A stretch of 64,000 nucleotides of DNA from Streptomyces sp. NBC_00234 (GTDB taxonomy: Bacteria; Actinomycetota; Actinomycetes; Streptomycetales; Streptomycetaceae). Below, piece by piece: positions 17,478-25,542 of this stretch; position 1 is the stretch's first letter, and the number at the start of each line of letters is the position of its first letter. Made by a program: the position numbers and the translations under genes. Location: contig NZ_CP108101.1 in the NCBI RefSeq assembly GCF_036195325.1, positions 3,038,001 to 3,102,000 on the forward strand, in the 5' to 3' direction. A model generated the notes under the pieces. That model did not search any database, was not told the origin of the DNA, and saw nothing but the letters and a program-made list of their open reading frames with translations.

Positions 17478-18514
17478 GCGGGCGCTCCTTCGGGGCGGCG
17501 GCGCAGCATCCAGAGGAAGAACGGGCCGCCGGTGAGGGCGGTGAGTACGCCCACGGGGATGTCCTGGGGTGCGGCGACGGTGCGGGCGGCGAGGTCGGCG
17601 AGTACGAGGAAGACGGCGCCGCCGAGCGCGGCGACGGGCAGCAGGGCGCGGTGTCCGGCGCCGACGGCCATCCGGGCCATGTGCGGCACCATCAGGCCGA
17701 CGAAGCCGATCGCTCCGCTGTACGCGACGAGGGCGCCGGTGAGCAGGGAGACGAGGACGAAGACGGCGGCGCGGAAGCGTGCGGTGTCGAGGCCGAGGAC
17801 GGTGGCGCCCTCCTCGCCGACGAGCAGCAGGTCGAGGGGGCGGGCGATGGTGAGGAGCAGGGCCGTACCGATGACGAGGACCGTCGTGGGCAGGGCGAGC
17901 ATGTCCCAGCGGGCCGAGCCGAGGCCGCCGAGCGTCCAGTACAGGACTTCCTGGAGGTGGTCGGCGCGGGCGGAGGTGACCAGGATCAGGCTGGTGAGCG
18001 CGGACAGGATGTAGGAGACGGCCACTCCGGCGAGGACGAGCCGGTTGGTGGTGAGGCCGGAGCCGCCGCGGGCCAGGGTGTAGACGAGCACGAGCGAGGC
18101 GAGGGCGCCGGCGAACGCGGCGGCGGGGATGGTCACGGTGGTGGCGAGTCCGGCCCCGATGCCGAGGACGATGACGAGGACGGCGCCGGTGGACGCGCCG
18201 GAGGAGACGCCGAGGAGGAACGGGTCGGCGAGCGGGTTGCGGACCAGGGCCTGGAGGACGGTGCCGATGACGGCGAGTCCGGCGCCGACGACGATGCCGA
18301 GCAGGACGCGGGGCAGCCGTACGTCGAGGACGATGGTGCGGAAGGGGCTCGGCCCGGCCCGCCCGGTCAGGATGTCGAGGACCTGGCCGGGCGGGATGCG
18401 GACGGAGCCGAGGGCGAGGGCGGCGACGACGGCCGCACCGAGGACGGCGGCGAGGACGCCGACGACGAGGGTGTACCGCAGGCGCCGGCGCGTGTCGGGG
18501 GCGCGGCAGCTCAC
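17474..18514 (-). CDS. btuC: ABC transporter permease, FecCD/BtuC family
   Basis: A 346-residue permease with about ten membrane helices. Typical motifs are RLPRVLLGIVVGAGLAVIGTVLQALVRNPLADPFLLGVSSGA (split here across helices 2-3; the core RNPLADP is diagnostic) and GFVGLMVPHMAR near the C-terminus. It forms a homodimer with two ATPases. It overlaps the binding-protein stop by 4 bp (ATGA), so the three genes are a coupled operon. B12 specificity is taken from the riboswitch. Confidence 0.92.
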   Translation of the reverse strand: MSCRAPDTRRRLRYTLVVGVLAAVLGAAVVAALALGSVRIPPGQVLDILTGRAGPSPFRTIVLDVRLPRVLLGIVVGAGLAVIGTVLQALVRNPLADPFLLGVSSGASTGAVLVIVLGIGAGLATTVTIPAAAFAGALASLVLVYTLARGGSGLTTNRLVLAGVAVSYILSALTSLILVTSARADHLQEVLYWTLGGLGSARWDMLALPTTVLVIGTALLLTIARPLDLLLVGEEGATVLGLDTARFRAAVFVLVSLLTGALVAYSGAIGFVGLMVPHMARMAVGAGHRALLPVAALGGAVFLVLADLAARTVAAPQDIPVGVLTALTGGPFFLWMLRRRPEGAPA

Positions 18515-19503
18515 CGGGCGGCGGCCGTCTCCGGGTGGAGCTGGGCCGCGAGGGTCTCCACGGCCGCGGGGGCGCGGACGCCCAGGACCGCGTCGGACAG
18601 CGGCAGTACGGCGAACCGCTTGTTCCTGATCGCGGGGACGTCGGCGAGAGCCGGGTCCTCCAGGAGGCGCTTCTTCTTCTGGGCGACGGTGGTGGCGCCG
18701 TAGTCGTAGATCAGGACGACGTCGGGCTTGCGGGCGACGACGTTCTCCCAGGAGGCGTCACCGAAGGGCTTGTCGAGGTCGGCGAAGACGTTCCGGCCGC
18801 CGGCCCGGGTGATCATCTCGTTGCCGATGCCCTTGCCGCCCGCGGTGAAGGCGGTCTTGTCGCCGCTGTCGTAGACGAAGACCGAGACGGGTTCGACGTT
18901 CTCGAGCTTCTGGGCGGCTGCGGCGTTGGTGGCCTTCGCGTCCCGGATCCAGCGTTCGGCGCGGTCGGCGACGCCGAAGGTGCGGCCGACCTCGCGGACC
19001 TCCTCGTAGAGGGTGTCCATGGCGGTGTCGCCCTTGGCGCAGTACTCGGTGTTGAGGCGGCTGTCGATGCCCGACTTCCTCAGCGCCTCGCGGCTGCGGC
19101 CGTCACTCGCGGCGAACGCGGAGTCGTAGCCGCCGTAGACGAAGTCGGGTGCCGCGGCGAGGAGCTTCTCGTAGGAGGGGTACTCCTTGGCCAGGACCGG
19201 GGTGGCCTCGTACTCCTCGGCGTACTCCGGGAGGACCTTGTCGTCGAGGTAGGCGGTGCCGACGAGGGAGGAGGCCAGGCCGAGTTCCAGCATCACTTCG
19301 GTGACGTGCTGGTTCATGGTGACGGCGCGCTTCGGGGGCGCCTCGTACGTCGTGGTGACACCGCAGTTGGTGACGGTGTACGGGAAGCCGGGTGCCGCTT
19401 TCGCGTCCCCGGAGCTCTTCGTCCCGTCCGCGGTGGAGCAGGCGGTGAGAGCGAGCGGGAGCAGCAGCACGGCGGCTATGAGCGCGGGGGTGCGCCTGGA
19501 CAT
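18511..19503 (-). CDS. btuF: Cobalamin-type substrate-binding lipoprotein
   Basis: A 330-residue cluster A-II (BtuF/FepB fold) periplasmic-type binding protein. The signal peptide MSRRTPALIAAVLLLPLALTAC ends in a lipobox (Cys22), so it is lipid-anchored outside. TYEAPPKRAVTMNQHVTEVMLELGLASSLVGTAY is the family opening (key part RAVTMNQH). GGAGAGG precedes the ATG at 19503. Its mRNA leader is a cobalamin riboswitch, so it is expected to be repressed by adenosylcobalamin. Confidence 0.9.
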   Translation of the reverse strand: MSRRTPALIAAVLLLPLALTACSTADGTKSSGDAKAAPGFPYTVTNCGVTTTYEAPPKRAVTMNQHVTEVMLELGLASSLVGTAYLDDKVLPEYAEEYEATPVLAKEYPSYEKLLAAAPDFVYGGYDSAFAASDGRSREALRKSGIDSRLNTEYCAKGDTAMDTLYEEVREVGRTFGVADRAERWIRDAKATNAAAAQKLENVEPVSVFVYDSGDKTAFTAGGKGIGNEMITRAGGRNVFADLDKPFGDASWENVVARKPDVVLIYDYGATTVAQKKKRLLEDPALADVPAIRNKRFAVLPLSDAVLGVRAPAAVETLAAQLHPETAAAR

Positions 19504-19550
19504 GGCGAGCCTCTCCGGGGGATTTCCTCGTCCCCTGGTCGATGCGAGAA

Positions 19551-19666
19551 GGCGGCAGGTCAGTTCCTGACTCCCGTTCCCTGTCCCGGAGATGACTCTC
19601 CCGGAGGGCTCGGTCACAGTGGCGGGACCGTGCCGGACTTGCACCGGCTTCCTGGTTCCTGCCGCC
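19551..19666 (-). promoter_or_regulatory. Cobalamin riboswitch
   Basis: The outer P1 arms GGCGGCAGG and CCTGCCGCC are at 19658-19666 and 19551-19559. Between them lies the B12 box: GCCGGTGCAAGTCCGGCACGG, followed by CCCGCCACTGTGACC (contiguous core GCCGGTGCAAGTCC). The 3' part has GGGAGTCAGGAACTGACC, another conserved element. It ends about 48 nt before the btuF start, close enough for a kissing-loop that occludes the ribosome site. High confidence in identity; the mechanism is inferred. Confidence 0.95.
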
Positions 19667-19710
19667 TCGTTGGTCTGCGTGCAGTCTGTCAGATGGTCGT
19701 CACGGACGGG

Positions 19711-20133
19711 TCAGTACGCCTCGACGACCTTGACGTCTTCCTCCGTGATCTCGCCGTCCACGATGCGGTACGAGCGGAACTGGAAGGGGCCCGCCTCGTC
19801 GGTGTCCGCGGTGGAGACGAGGACGTAGTGGGCGCCGGGTTCGTTGGCGTACGTGACGTCGGTGCGCGAGGGGTACGCCTCGGTCGCCGTGTGCGAGTGG
19901 TAGACGATCACGGGCTCCTCGTCGCGGTCGTCCATCTCGCGGTAGAGCTTCAGCAGGTCCGCGGAGTCGAACTCGTAGAACGTGGGCGAGCGGGCGGCGT
20001 TGAGCATGGGGATGAAGCGCTCGGCTCGGCCCGTTCCGGCCGGGCCCGCGACCACGCCGCACGCCTCGTCGGGGTGGTCTGCGCGGGAGTGCGCCACGAT
20101 CTGGTCGTACAGCGCCTGGGTGATGGTCAGCAT
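19711..20133 (-). CDS. mec: JAMM metallopeptidase, CysO-cysteine hydrolase (Mec)
   Basis: A 140-residue Mov34/JAMM zinc hydrolase. The full motif is present: Glu in DEACGVV, then HSHTATEAYPSRTD, which fits H-x-H-x7-S-x2-D. Mec releases cysteine from the CysO-Cys adduct made by CysM. Related enzymes (QbsD) also trim residues after the Gly-Gly of sulfur carriers, which the CysO here would need. Start taken at ATG 20133 (MLTITQALYDQ) on family length; ATG 20151 is possible. The B12 importer lies between it and cysO-cysM. Confidence 0.92.
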   Translation of the reverse strand: MLTITQALYDQIVAHSRADHPDEACGVVAGPAGTGRAERFIPMLNAARSPTFYEFDSADLLKLYREMDDRDEEPVIVYHSHTATEAYPSRTDVTYANEPGAHYVLVSTADTDEAGPFQFRSYRIVDGEITEEDVKVVEAY

Positions 20134-20247
20134 GGCGTTCAGGATATGCATGCGGGCCCGCGCGTACCGGGGAGTGGTACGCACGGGACCGCATGGTGGA
20201 CGGGGCCGTTGGGGCGGCCGTTCGTCCGGGGCAGCCTCCGGGCGGGG

Positions 20248-21678
20248 TCAGCGCTTGACGAAGGCGGTGTTCTCGGGGTTGCGGGCCTTGAGCACCAGGT
20301 AGGAGACACCGAGGATCAGGGCCCAGAGCGGGGCGCAGTACAGCGAGATCCGGGCGTCCTTGTCGACGGCCATCATGACGATGACGAGGCCGATGAAGAG
20401 GAGGGCGAACCAGCTGGTGAAGGGGGCGCCGGGCGCCCTGAAGGTGGACTGCGGCAGCTCACCGCGGTCGGCCTTGGCGCGGTAGCGGATCTGGCAGACG
20501 AGGATCATGATCCAGGCCCACATGCCGGAGATGGTCGCGAAGGAGACGACGTACGTGAAGGCGTCGCCCGGCCACTGGTAGTTGATCCAGACGCCGACGA
20601 GCATCAGCGCGGCCGAGAAGGTGGTGCCCGCCAGCGGGAGGCCGTTCTTCGTCAGCTTGGTGAACGCCTTCGGGCCCTGCCCGTTGAGCGCCAGGTCGCG
20701 GAGCATGCGGCCGGTGGAGTACATGCCGGAGTTGCAGGAGGACAGCGCCGCGGTGAGCACGACGAAGTTCACGATCGCGGCGCCGACGCCGAGGCCCATC
20801 TGCTCGAACGCGGCGACGAACGGGGAGACGCCCGGCTTGAACGAGCTCCACGGCACCACGGAGAGGATCATGATCAGCGCGCCGACGTAGAAGACGGCGA
20901 TGCGCCACGGCACGGTGTTGATGGCCTTGGGCAGGACGGTCTTCGGTTCCTTCGACTCGCCCGCCGTGACACCGACGAGCTCGACGGCGAGGAAGGCGAA
21001 CATCACGATCTGGAGGGTCATCAGCGTGCCGCCGATGCCCTTGGGGAAGAATCCGCCGTCGTTCCAGAGATTGGCGACCGTCGCGGTGTCCCCGGCGTCG
21101 GAGAAGCCGATCGTGAGGACGCCGGCGCAGATCAGGATCATGCCGATGATCGCGGTGACCTTGACCATCGAGAACCAGAATTCGAGCTCACCGAAGAGCT
21201 TCACGGAGATCAGGTTGGCGCCGTACAGAATGAACGTGAATACGAGCGCGGACAGCCACTGGGGAATGTCCCACCAGTACGTCATATAGGTCGCGGCGGC
21301 CGTGACCTCGGTGATTCCGGTGACCACCCAGAACAGCCAGTACGTCCAGCCGGTCACGAATCCGAAGAACGGGCCGATGAATTCACGGGCGTACTCGGAG
21401 AAGGATCCCGACACCGGGCGGTACATGAGGAGTTCACCCAGGGACCGCATGATGAAGAAGATCACCAGGCCCGCGATGGCGTAGGCCAGGATGAGACTGG
21501 GCCCCGCCCGGTCGATGGCCTTGCCCGCGCCCAGGAAGAGCCCGGTGCCAATGGCTCCGCCAATGGCGATCATCTGGATCTGACGGGCTCCCAGTCCGCG
21601 CTGGTAACCCTCGCCCGCTGTTTCGGCATTCGCGGCCTCGTGGCCCGAGTGCCCCTTGTCGACCTGCGCCGATGTCAT
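20248..21678 (-). CDS. Amino-acid permease, APC superfamily
   Basis: A 476-residue, 12-helix transporter of the AAT/CycA-GabP-ProY group. The N-terminal QMIAIGGAIGTGLFLGAG is the unwound helix-1 substrate site; GPFFGFVTGWTYWLFWV, YGANLISVKLFGELEFW and NSGMYSTGRML are further family motifs. These carry neutral, aromatic or D-amino acids or GABA by proton symport; the substrate is not fixed. It is transcribed toward mec, with 114 bp between. The 305-bp upstream gap contains a perfect 17-nt palindrome. Confidence 0.9.
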   Translation of the reverse strand: MTSAQVDKGHSGHEAANAETAGEGYQRGLGARQIQMIAIGGAIGTGLFLGAGKAIDRAGPSLILAYAIAGLVIFFIMRSLGELLMYRPVSGSFSEYAREFIGPFFGFVTGWTYWLFWVVTGITEVTAAATYMTYWWDIPQWLSALVFTFILYGANLISVKLFGELEFWFSMVKVTAIIGMILICAGVLTIGFSDAGDTATVANLWNDGGFFPKGIGGTLMTLQIVMFAFLAVELVGVTAGESKEPKTVLPKAINTVPWRIAVFYVGALIMILSVVPWSSFKPGVSPFVAAFEQMGLGVGAAIVNFVVLTAALSSCNSGMYSTGRMLRDLALNGQGPKAFTKLTKNGLPLAGTTFSAALMLVGVWINYQWPGDAFTYVVSFATISGMWAWIMILVCQIRYRAKADRGELPQSTFRAPGAPFTSWFALLFIGLVIVMMAVDKDARISLYCAPLWALILGVSYLVLKARNPENTAFVKR

Positions 21679-21984
21679 GGTGATGCGCCTTTCTCCACGC
21701 CGATCCGCGCCCTCGCAGGCTACGGATCAGGTCCTGATCCCCCCGGATATGGATGGAGTGCCGCCGGCGTTCGGCCGGTCTGTAGCGCCCCCGGGAACAG
21801 GGGTGGCGTCCCCGGGTGGTCGTGAAGATTTATCACGCAGGCCGGGGCAGCCCAGGAGTCATTGTGTGGCGCACACCACAGGAAAAAGCGGACAAGCGTT
21901 TCCAGGCGCAGCAAAAAAGGCCATTCAGGTGACGCGATCGTTATTCGGATTTGAGCGTCCGTTGAGCGAACACCTGCGGGGCGG
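21679..21984. other. Intergenic region upstream of the amino-acid permease
   Basis: 305 bp with no credible gene. It holds GGATCAGGTCCTGATCC (21724-21740), a perfect palindrome about 46 bp before the permease start, where an operator would lie. Further out are an A-rich stretch (AAAAAAGG near 21912) and a TGTGTGGCGCACACCACA segment near 21864, of less clear meaning. Confidence 0.5.
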
Positions 21985-22569
21985 CTACGGCATCAGTGTC
22001 TCGACGAGGGTCTCCTGGAGCGCACCGAGCCAGAGGTAGGCCATCACCATGGGCTTGCGCGGGTCGCTGTCGGGAAGGCGGTAGAGCGAGCCGTCCTCGC
22101 CGCCGTCCTCGTCGGTGACCTCCAGACGGGTGCCGATGGTGAGCCGCAGGTCGTTGAGGGAGCCCAGCCAGTTGTGGCACTCCTCGGCGGTGAGCCTGAG
22201 TACGGCGCCGCCGTCGCCGACGGGGGCGAGGGCGTCCAGGGTCCGTACGACGGCGAGGGCGTCGTCGCGCTTGCGGTTGCGCAGGTCGTTCTCGGTGAAG
22301 CGGCGGAACTCGGCGGACGCCTCGCGCAGCTCCTTGTCCTCGTCCCCGTACGCCTCGGGGAAGAGCCGGGCCAGGGCGGGGTCGGACGGCGGTTCGCTGG
22401 GGCCCTCCGCGAAGAGCGCGGCGAGCGGGTCCTCCCCCTCGGCGGGCTGGTCGCCGGGGCCGATCAGCTCCAGCAGCTGGACGGCGAGGGAGCGCAGGAT
22501 GGCGATCTCGACCTCGTCGAGCGCGACGGCCGCGCCGCCGCCGGGGGTGGCCTCGAAATGGCCGGCCAT
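21985..22569 (-). CDS. DUF2017 protein, ClpS-associated
   Basis: A 194-residue soluble protein of the actinobacterial DUF2017 family, which nearly always follows clpS. Conserved stretches are ALDEVEIAILRSLAVQLLELIG, LARLFPEAYGDEDKELREASAEFRRFTE and a C-terminal YLWLGALQETLVETLMP. Function unknown; the constant linkage suggests a role in N-degron or Clp proteolysis. It starts 46 bp after clpS and is probably co-transcribed. Confidence 0.9.
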   Translation of the reverse strand: MAGHFEATPGGGAAVALDEVEIAILRSLAVQLLELIGPGDQPAEGEDPLAALFAEGPSEPPSDPALARLFPEAYGDEDKELREASAEFRRFTENDLRNRKRDDALAVVRTLDALAPVGDGGAVLRLTAEECHNWLGSLNDLRLTIGTRLEVTDEDGGEDGSLYRLPDSDPRKPMVMAYLWLGALQETLVETLMP

Positions 22570-22615
22570 GGATTCTCCGATGGTGGGGCGGAAGGAGGGG
22601 CGGGGCGGCGACGGG

Positions 22616-22924
22616 CTAGTTGCGGTCCTGGGTCAGGGTCGCCCAGAGACCGTAGCCGTGCATGGCCTGGACATCGCGCTCCATCTCCTCGCGGCTTCCG
22701 CTGGAGACGACGGCACGGCCCTTCTGGTGTACGTCCAGCATCAGCTTGTGGGCCTTGTCCTTGGAGTAGCCGAAGTACGCCTGGAAGACATAGGTCACGT
22801 AGCTCATGAGGTTGACCGGGTCGTTGTGCACCAGCGTCACCCAGGGGACATCGGGCTCGGGGACGACGGAGGTCTCCTCGGCCGATTCGGGACGTTCGAT
22901 CTCTACGGGGGCAGCAACGCTCAC
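22616..22924 (-). CDS. clpS: ClpS adaptor for N-degron proteolysis
   Basis: A 102-residue adaptor that delivers proteins with destabilising N-terminal residues to ClpA/ClpC-ClpP. The fold-defining motifs are [16 protein letters not shown], where N and D contact the N-degron amino group, and [27 protein letters not shown] flexible acidic N-terminal tail of about 25 residues precedes it. The start is GTG at 22924. It heads a two-gene unit with DUF2017 and is divergent from pncB. Confidence 0.96.
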   Translation of the reverse strand: MSVAAPVEIERPESAEETSVVPEPDVPWVTLVHNDPVNLMSYVTYVFQAYFGYSKDKAHKLMLDVHQKGRAVVSSGSREEMERDVQAMHGYGLWATLTQDRN

Positions 22925-23013
22925 CTACCCCATGCTGCCACCCGGAAGGGCTCATCGCACAAACGGACCCCACATCTCGTCACTTTGACGAAATAGGGGG
23001 TAGCATCCGTGTC

Positions 23014-24342
23014 ATGAACTCAGCGGACCTTGGGCGACGGGTCGGTGTGCCGTCGACCGCACTCTTCACCGACCAGTACGAGCTCACGATGGTGCAGGCC
23101 GCACTGAAGGCCGGCACCGCGGACCGGCACTCGGTGTTCGAGGCATTCACCCGGCGCCTGCCCGAGGGGCGGCGCTACGGAGTGGTCGGAGGCACCGGGC
23201 GGGTGCTCGACGCGGTGGAGAACTTCCACTTCGACGACGAGATGCTGGCCTTCCTCCGCGACCGGAACATCGTCGACGGACCGACACTCGAATGGCTGGC
23301 CGACTACCGGTTCAGCGGCGACATCTGGGGCTACCCGGAGGGCGAGGTGTACTTCCCGGGCTCGCCGATCCTGCGGGTCGAAGGCTCCTTCGCCGAGTGC
23401 GTACTGCTGGAGACGGTGATCCTCTCCATCCTCAACCACGACTCGGCGATCGCCGCCGCCGCCTCCCGGATGTCGGCCGCCGCGGGTGGCCGCGGGCTGA
23501 TCGAGATGGGCGCCCGGCGCACGCACGAGCTGTCGGCGGTGGCCTCGGCGCGCGCCGCGTACGTCGGCGGCTTCGACACCACCTCCGACCTGGCCGCGGG
23601 ATTCCGGTACGGCATCCCGACCGTCGGGACGAGCGCACACGCCTTCACCCTGCTCCACGACAGCGAGCGCGACGCGTTCCAGGCCCAGGTCGACTCCCTC
23701 GGCCGGAACACGACCCTGCTGGTCGACACGTACGACGTGACCGAGGCGGTCCGTACGGCGGTGGAGATCGCCGGTACGGAGCTCGGGGCCGTACGGATCG
23801 ACTCGGGCGACCTGCTCCTGGTCGCGCACCGGGTGCGGCAGCAGCTGGACGAGCTGGGCGCCACCGAGACGAAGATCGTGGTGACCTCGGACCTGGACGA
23901 GTACGCCATCGCCTCGCTCGCCGCGGCGCCGGTCGACGCCTACGGCGTGGGCACGCAGCTGGTCACCGGCAGCGGGCAGCCCACCTGCTCGATGGTCTAC
24001 AAGCTGGTCGCCCGCGCGGGTTCCGCCGACCCCTCCGACCCGCTGCGTCCGGTCGCCAAGAAGTCGCTGGGCGGCAAGACCTCGGTGGGCGGACGCAAGT
24101 GGGCCGCGCGCCGGCTGGACGCGTACGGGGTGGCCGAGGCCGAGGTGATCGGCACCGGCCCCGTCCCGGAGGAGCTGGCCGGCCGGCAGCTGCTGGTGGA
24201 GCTGGTGCGGGACGGCGAGGTGATCGCGCGCGAGCCGCTGGAGGCGGCCCGGGAGCGGCACATCGCCGCCCGGGACGGCCTGCCGATGTCGGCGAGCCAG
24301 CTGTCGCGCGGCGAGCCGGTCATTCCCACCGAATACCTCTGA
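23014..24342 (+). CDS. pncB: Nicotinate phosphoribosyltransferase
   Basis: A 442-residue NAD-salvage enzyme converting nicotinate and PRPP to nicotinate mononucleotide with ATP hydrolysis. The opening STALFTDQYELTMVQAALKAG and FEAFTRRLPEGRRYGVVGG are diagnostic; FDTTSDLAAGFRYGIPTVGTSAHAF, VDTYD and RIDSGDLL carry the substrate-site residues, with the core GTSAHAF shared by the family. It is 122 bp upstream of pncA, making a two-step nicotinamide salvage unit. Confidence 0.96.
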   Translation: MNSADLGRRVGVPSTALFTDQYELTMVQAALKAGTADRHSVFEAFTRRLPEGRRYGVVGGTGRVLDAVENFHFDDEMLAFLRDRNIVDGPTLEWLADYRFSGDIWGYPEGEVYFPGSPILRVEGSFAECVLLETVILSILNHDSAIAAAASRMSAAAGGRGLIEMGARRTHELSAVASARAAYVGGFDTTSDLAAGFRYGIPTVGTSAHAFTLLHDSERDAFQAQVDSLGRNTTLLVDTYDVTEAVRTAVEIAGTELGAVRIDSGDLLLVAHRVRQQLDELGATETKIVVTSDLDEYAIASLAAAPVDAYGVGTQLVTGSGQPTCSMVYKLVARAGSADPSDPLRPVAKKSLGGKTSVGGRKWAARRLDAYGVAEAEVIGTGPVPEELAGRQLLVELVRDGEVIAREPLEAARERHIAARDGLPMSASQLSRGEPVIPTEYL

Positions 24343-24464
24343 GCGATCAGGCCCGTACGGAGCGGTGGCCGGACGGGCTTGATTGTCGGGCCGGAGTCTC
24401 TAGGCTCGATGGCATCCCCACCCGGCCCACCACCGCACCACTCCCCCATCGAAGGACACCCGCC

Positions 24465-25061
24465 ATGCACCGCGCGTTGATCGTCGTGGACGTTCAGAAC
24501 GACTTCTGCGAGGGCGGCAGCCTCGCGGTGGCGGGAGGCGCCGACGTCGCCGCCGCCATCACCGATCTGATCGGTGAGGCCCAGGCCGGATACCGCCATG
24601 TGGTGGCCACCCGCGACCACCACGTCGACCCGGGCGACCACTTCTCGGACAGCCCCGATTTCGAGCACTCCTGGCCGGCGCACTGCGTCGCCGGTACGGA
24701 GGGGGTGGGCTTCCACCCGAACTTCGCCCCCGCCGTCGCCTCGGGCGCCATCGACACCGTCTTCGACAAGGGCGCCTACGCCGCGGCGTACAGCGGCTTC
24801 GAGGGGGTCGACGAGAACGGTGTCGGCCTCACCCAGTGGCTGCGGGACCGCTCCGTCACCGAGGTCGACGTGGTCGGTATCGCCACCGACCACTGCGTCC
24901 GGGCGACGGCGCTGGACGCGGCACGCGAGGGCTTCACCACGCATGTCCTGCTGGATCTGACCGCGGGAGTCGCCGAGGGGACCACCGAGCGGGCGCTGAC
25001 GGAGCTCCGGACCGCGGGCGTGGAGCTCACCGGGAAGCCGGTGGTCCGGCCCGCGGTCTAG
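24465..25061 (+). CDS. pncA: Nicotinamidase
   Basis: A 198-residue cysteine hydrolase of the isochorismatase fold converting nicotinamide to nicotinate and ammonia. Catalytic residues: Asp in VVDVQNDF (D9), Lys in FDKGAYAAAY and Cys in ATDHCVRAT. The metal-binding group is TRDHHVDPGDHF. GAAGGAC precedes the ATG. It feeds the product to PncB just upstream. Confidence 0.96.
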   Translation: MHRALIVVDVQNDFCEGGSLAVAGGADVAAAITDLIGEAQAGYRHVVATRDHHVDPGDHFSDSPDFEHSWPAHCVAGTEGVGFHPNFAPAVASGAIDTVFDKGAYAAAYSGFEGVDENGVGLTQWLRDRSVTEVDVVGIATDHCVRATALDAAREGFTTHVLLDLTAGVAEGTTERALTELRTAGVELTGKPVVRPAV

Positions 25062-25071
25062 GGCGTTCCGA

Positions 25072-25419
25072 TCAGGCGGCAGGGCGGACCGGGCCCGCGT
25101 AACCGCCGCTCGGTCTCAGCAGGGCCCGGATGGGGTGCCAGAGCTCCTGGCCCGTCTGCGGCGAGGCCCGCCACAGCAGACCGTCCGGGTGGTGCAGCAC
25201 GGCCGTGATCTCGTCCGGCGTGGGCGGATGGGTGTTGCCGCGGAGGTAGACGGCGCGCAGGCCCAGGTTGCGCAGCCGCGTCAGGGCGCGTGCCCGGTTG
25301 GCCGCGTGCACCAGGATCCGCACCGGCGCCGCCGGGTCCGCCCCCTCTGCCGTATGGGTCAGGGTGAGTGCCACCACCACCGTGCCGTTCGGCAGCCTGC
25401 AGAAACCTCCACCAGCCAT
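25072..25419 (-). CDS. Hypothetical protein
   Basis: A 115-residue soluble protein beginning MAGGGFCRLPNGTVVVALTLTH. It looks like a small alpha/beta domain: LPNGTVVVALTL and VRILVHAANRARALTRLRNLGLRAVYLRGN (core ARALTRLRNLG) suggest alternating strands and helices; PDEITAVLHHPDGLLWR and GQELWHPIRAL follow. No known family recognised. Start chosen at 25419 because GGGGGAG precedes it; ATG 25446 is an alternative without a ribosome site. Convergent with pncA, 10 bp apart. Confidence 0.7.
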   Translation of the reverse strand: MAGGGFCRLPNGTVVVALTLTHTAEGADPAAPVRILVHAANRARALTRLRNLGLRAVYLRGNTHPPTPDEITAVLHHPDGLLWRASPQTGQELWHPIRALLRPSGGYAGPVRPAA

Positions 25420-25481
25420 CTTCCGCGCTCCCCCGTGAGACGTCATGTCAATAAGGATCTGAACAAGACGCACCTAAACAC

Positions 25482-25517
25482 GATCGGCCGCCGCCCGCTA
25501 GAGGGCGACGGCCGATC
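25482..25517 (-). terminator. Terminator after the InhA-type protease
   Basis: GATCGGCC (25482-25489) with GGCCGATC (25510-25517) forms the outer stem, extended inward by CCGCCC/GGGCG with one bulge. It lies just past the protease stop. Confidence 0.7.
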
Positions 25518-25542
25518 ATGGTTTGACCTGCGGTGATGCTGA

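Noticed and set aside
16710..19503. Annotating the ABC importer as a siderophore system
   Set aside because: Sequence family allows it, but the cobalamin riboswitch in front of the operon points to vitamin B12.
18535..21825. A 1096-codon open frame on the plus strand opposite btuFCD/mec/permease
   Set aside because: It runs through a riboswitch and four well-supported genes; composition is antisense-like and no motif is present.
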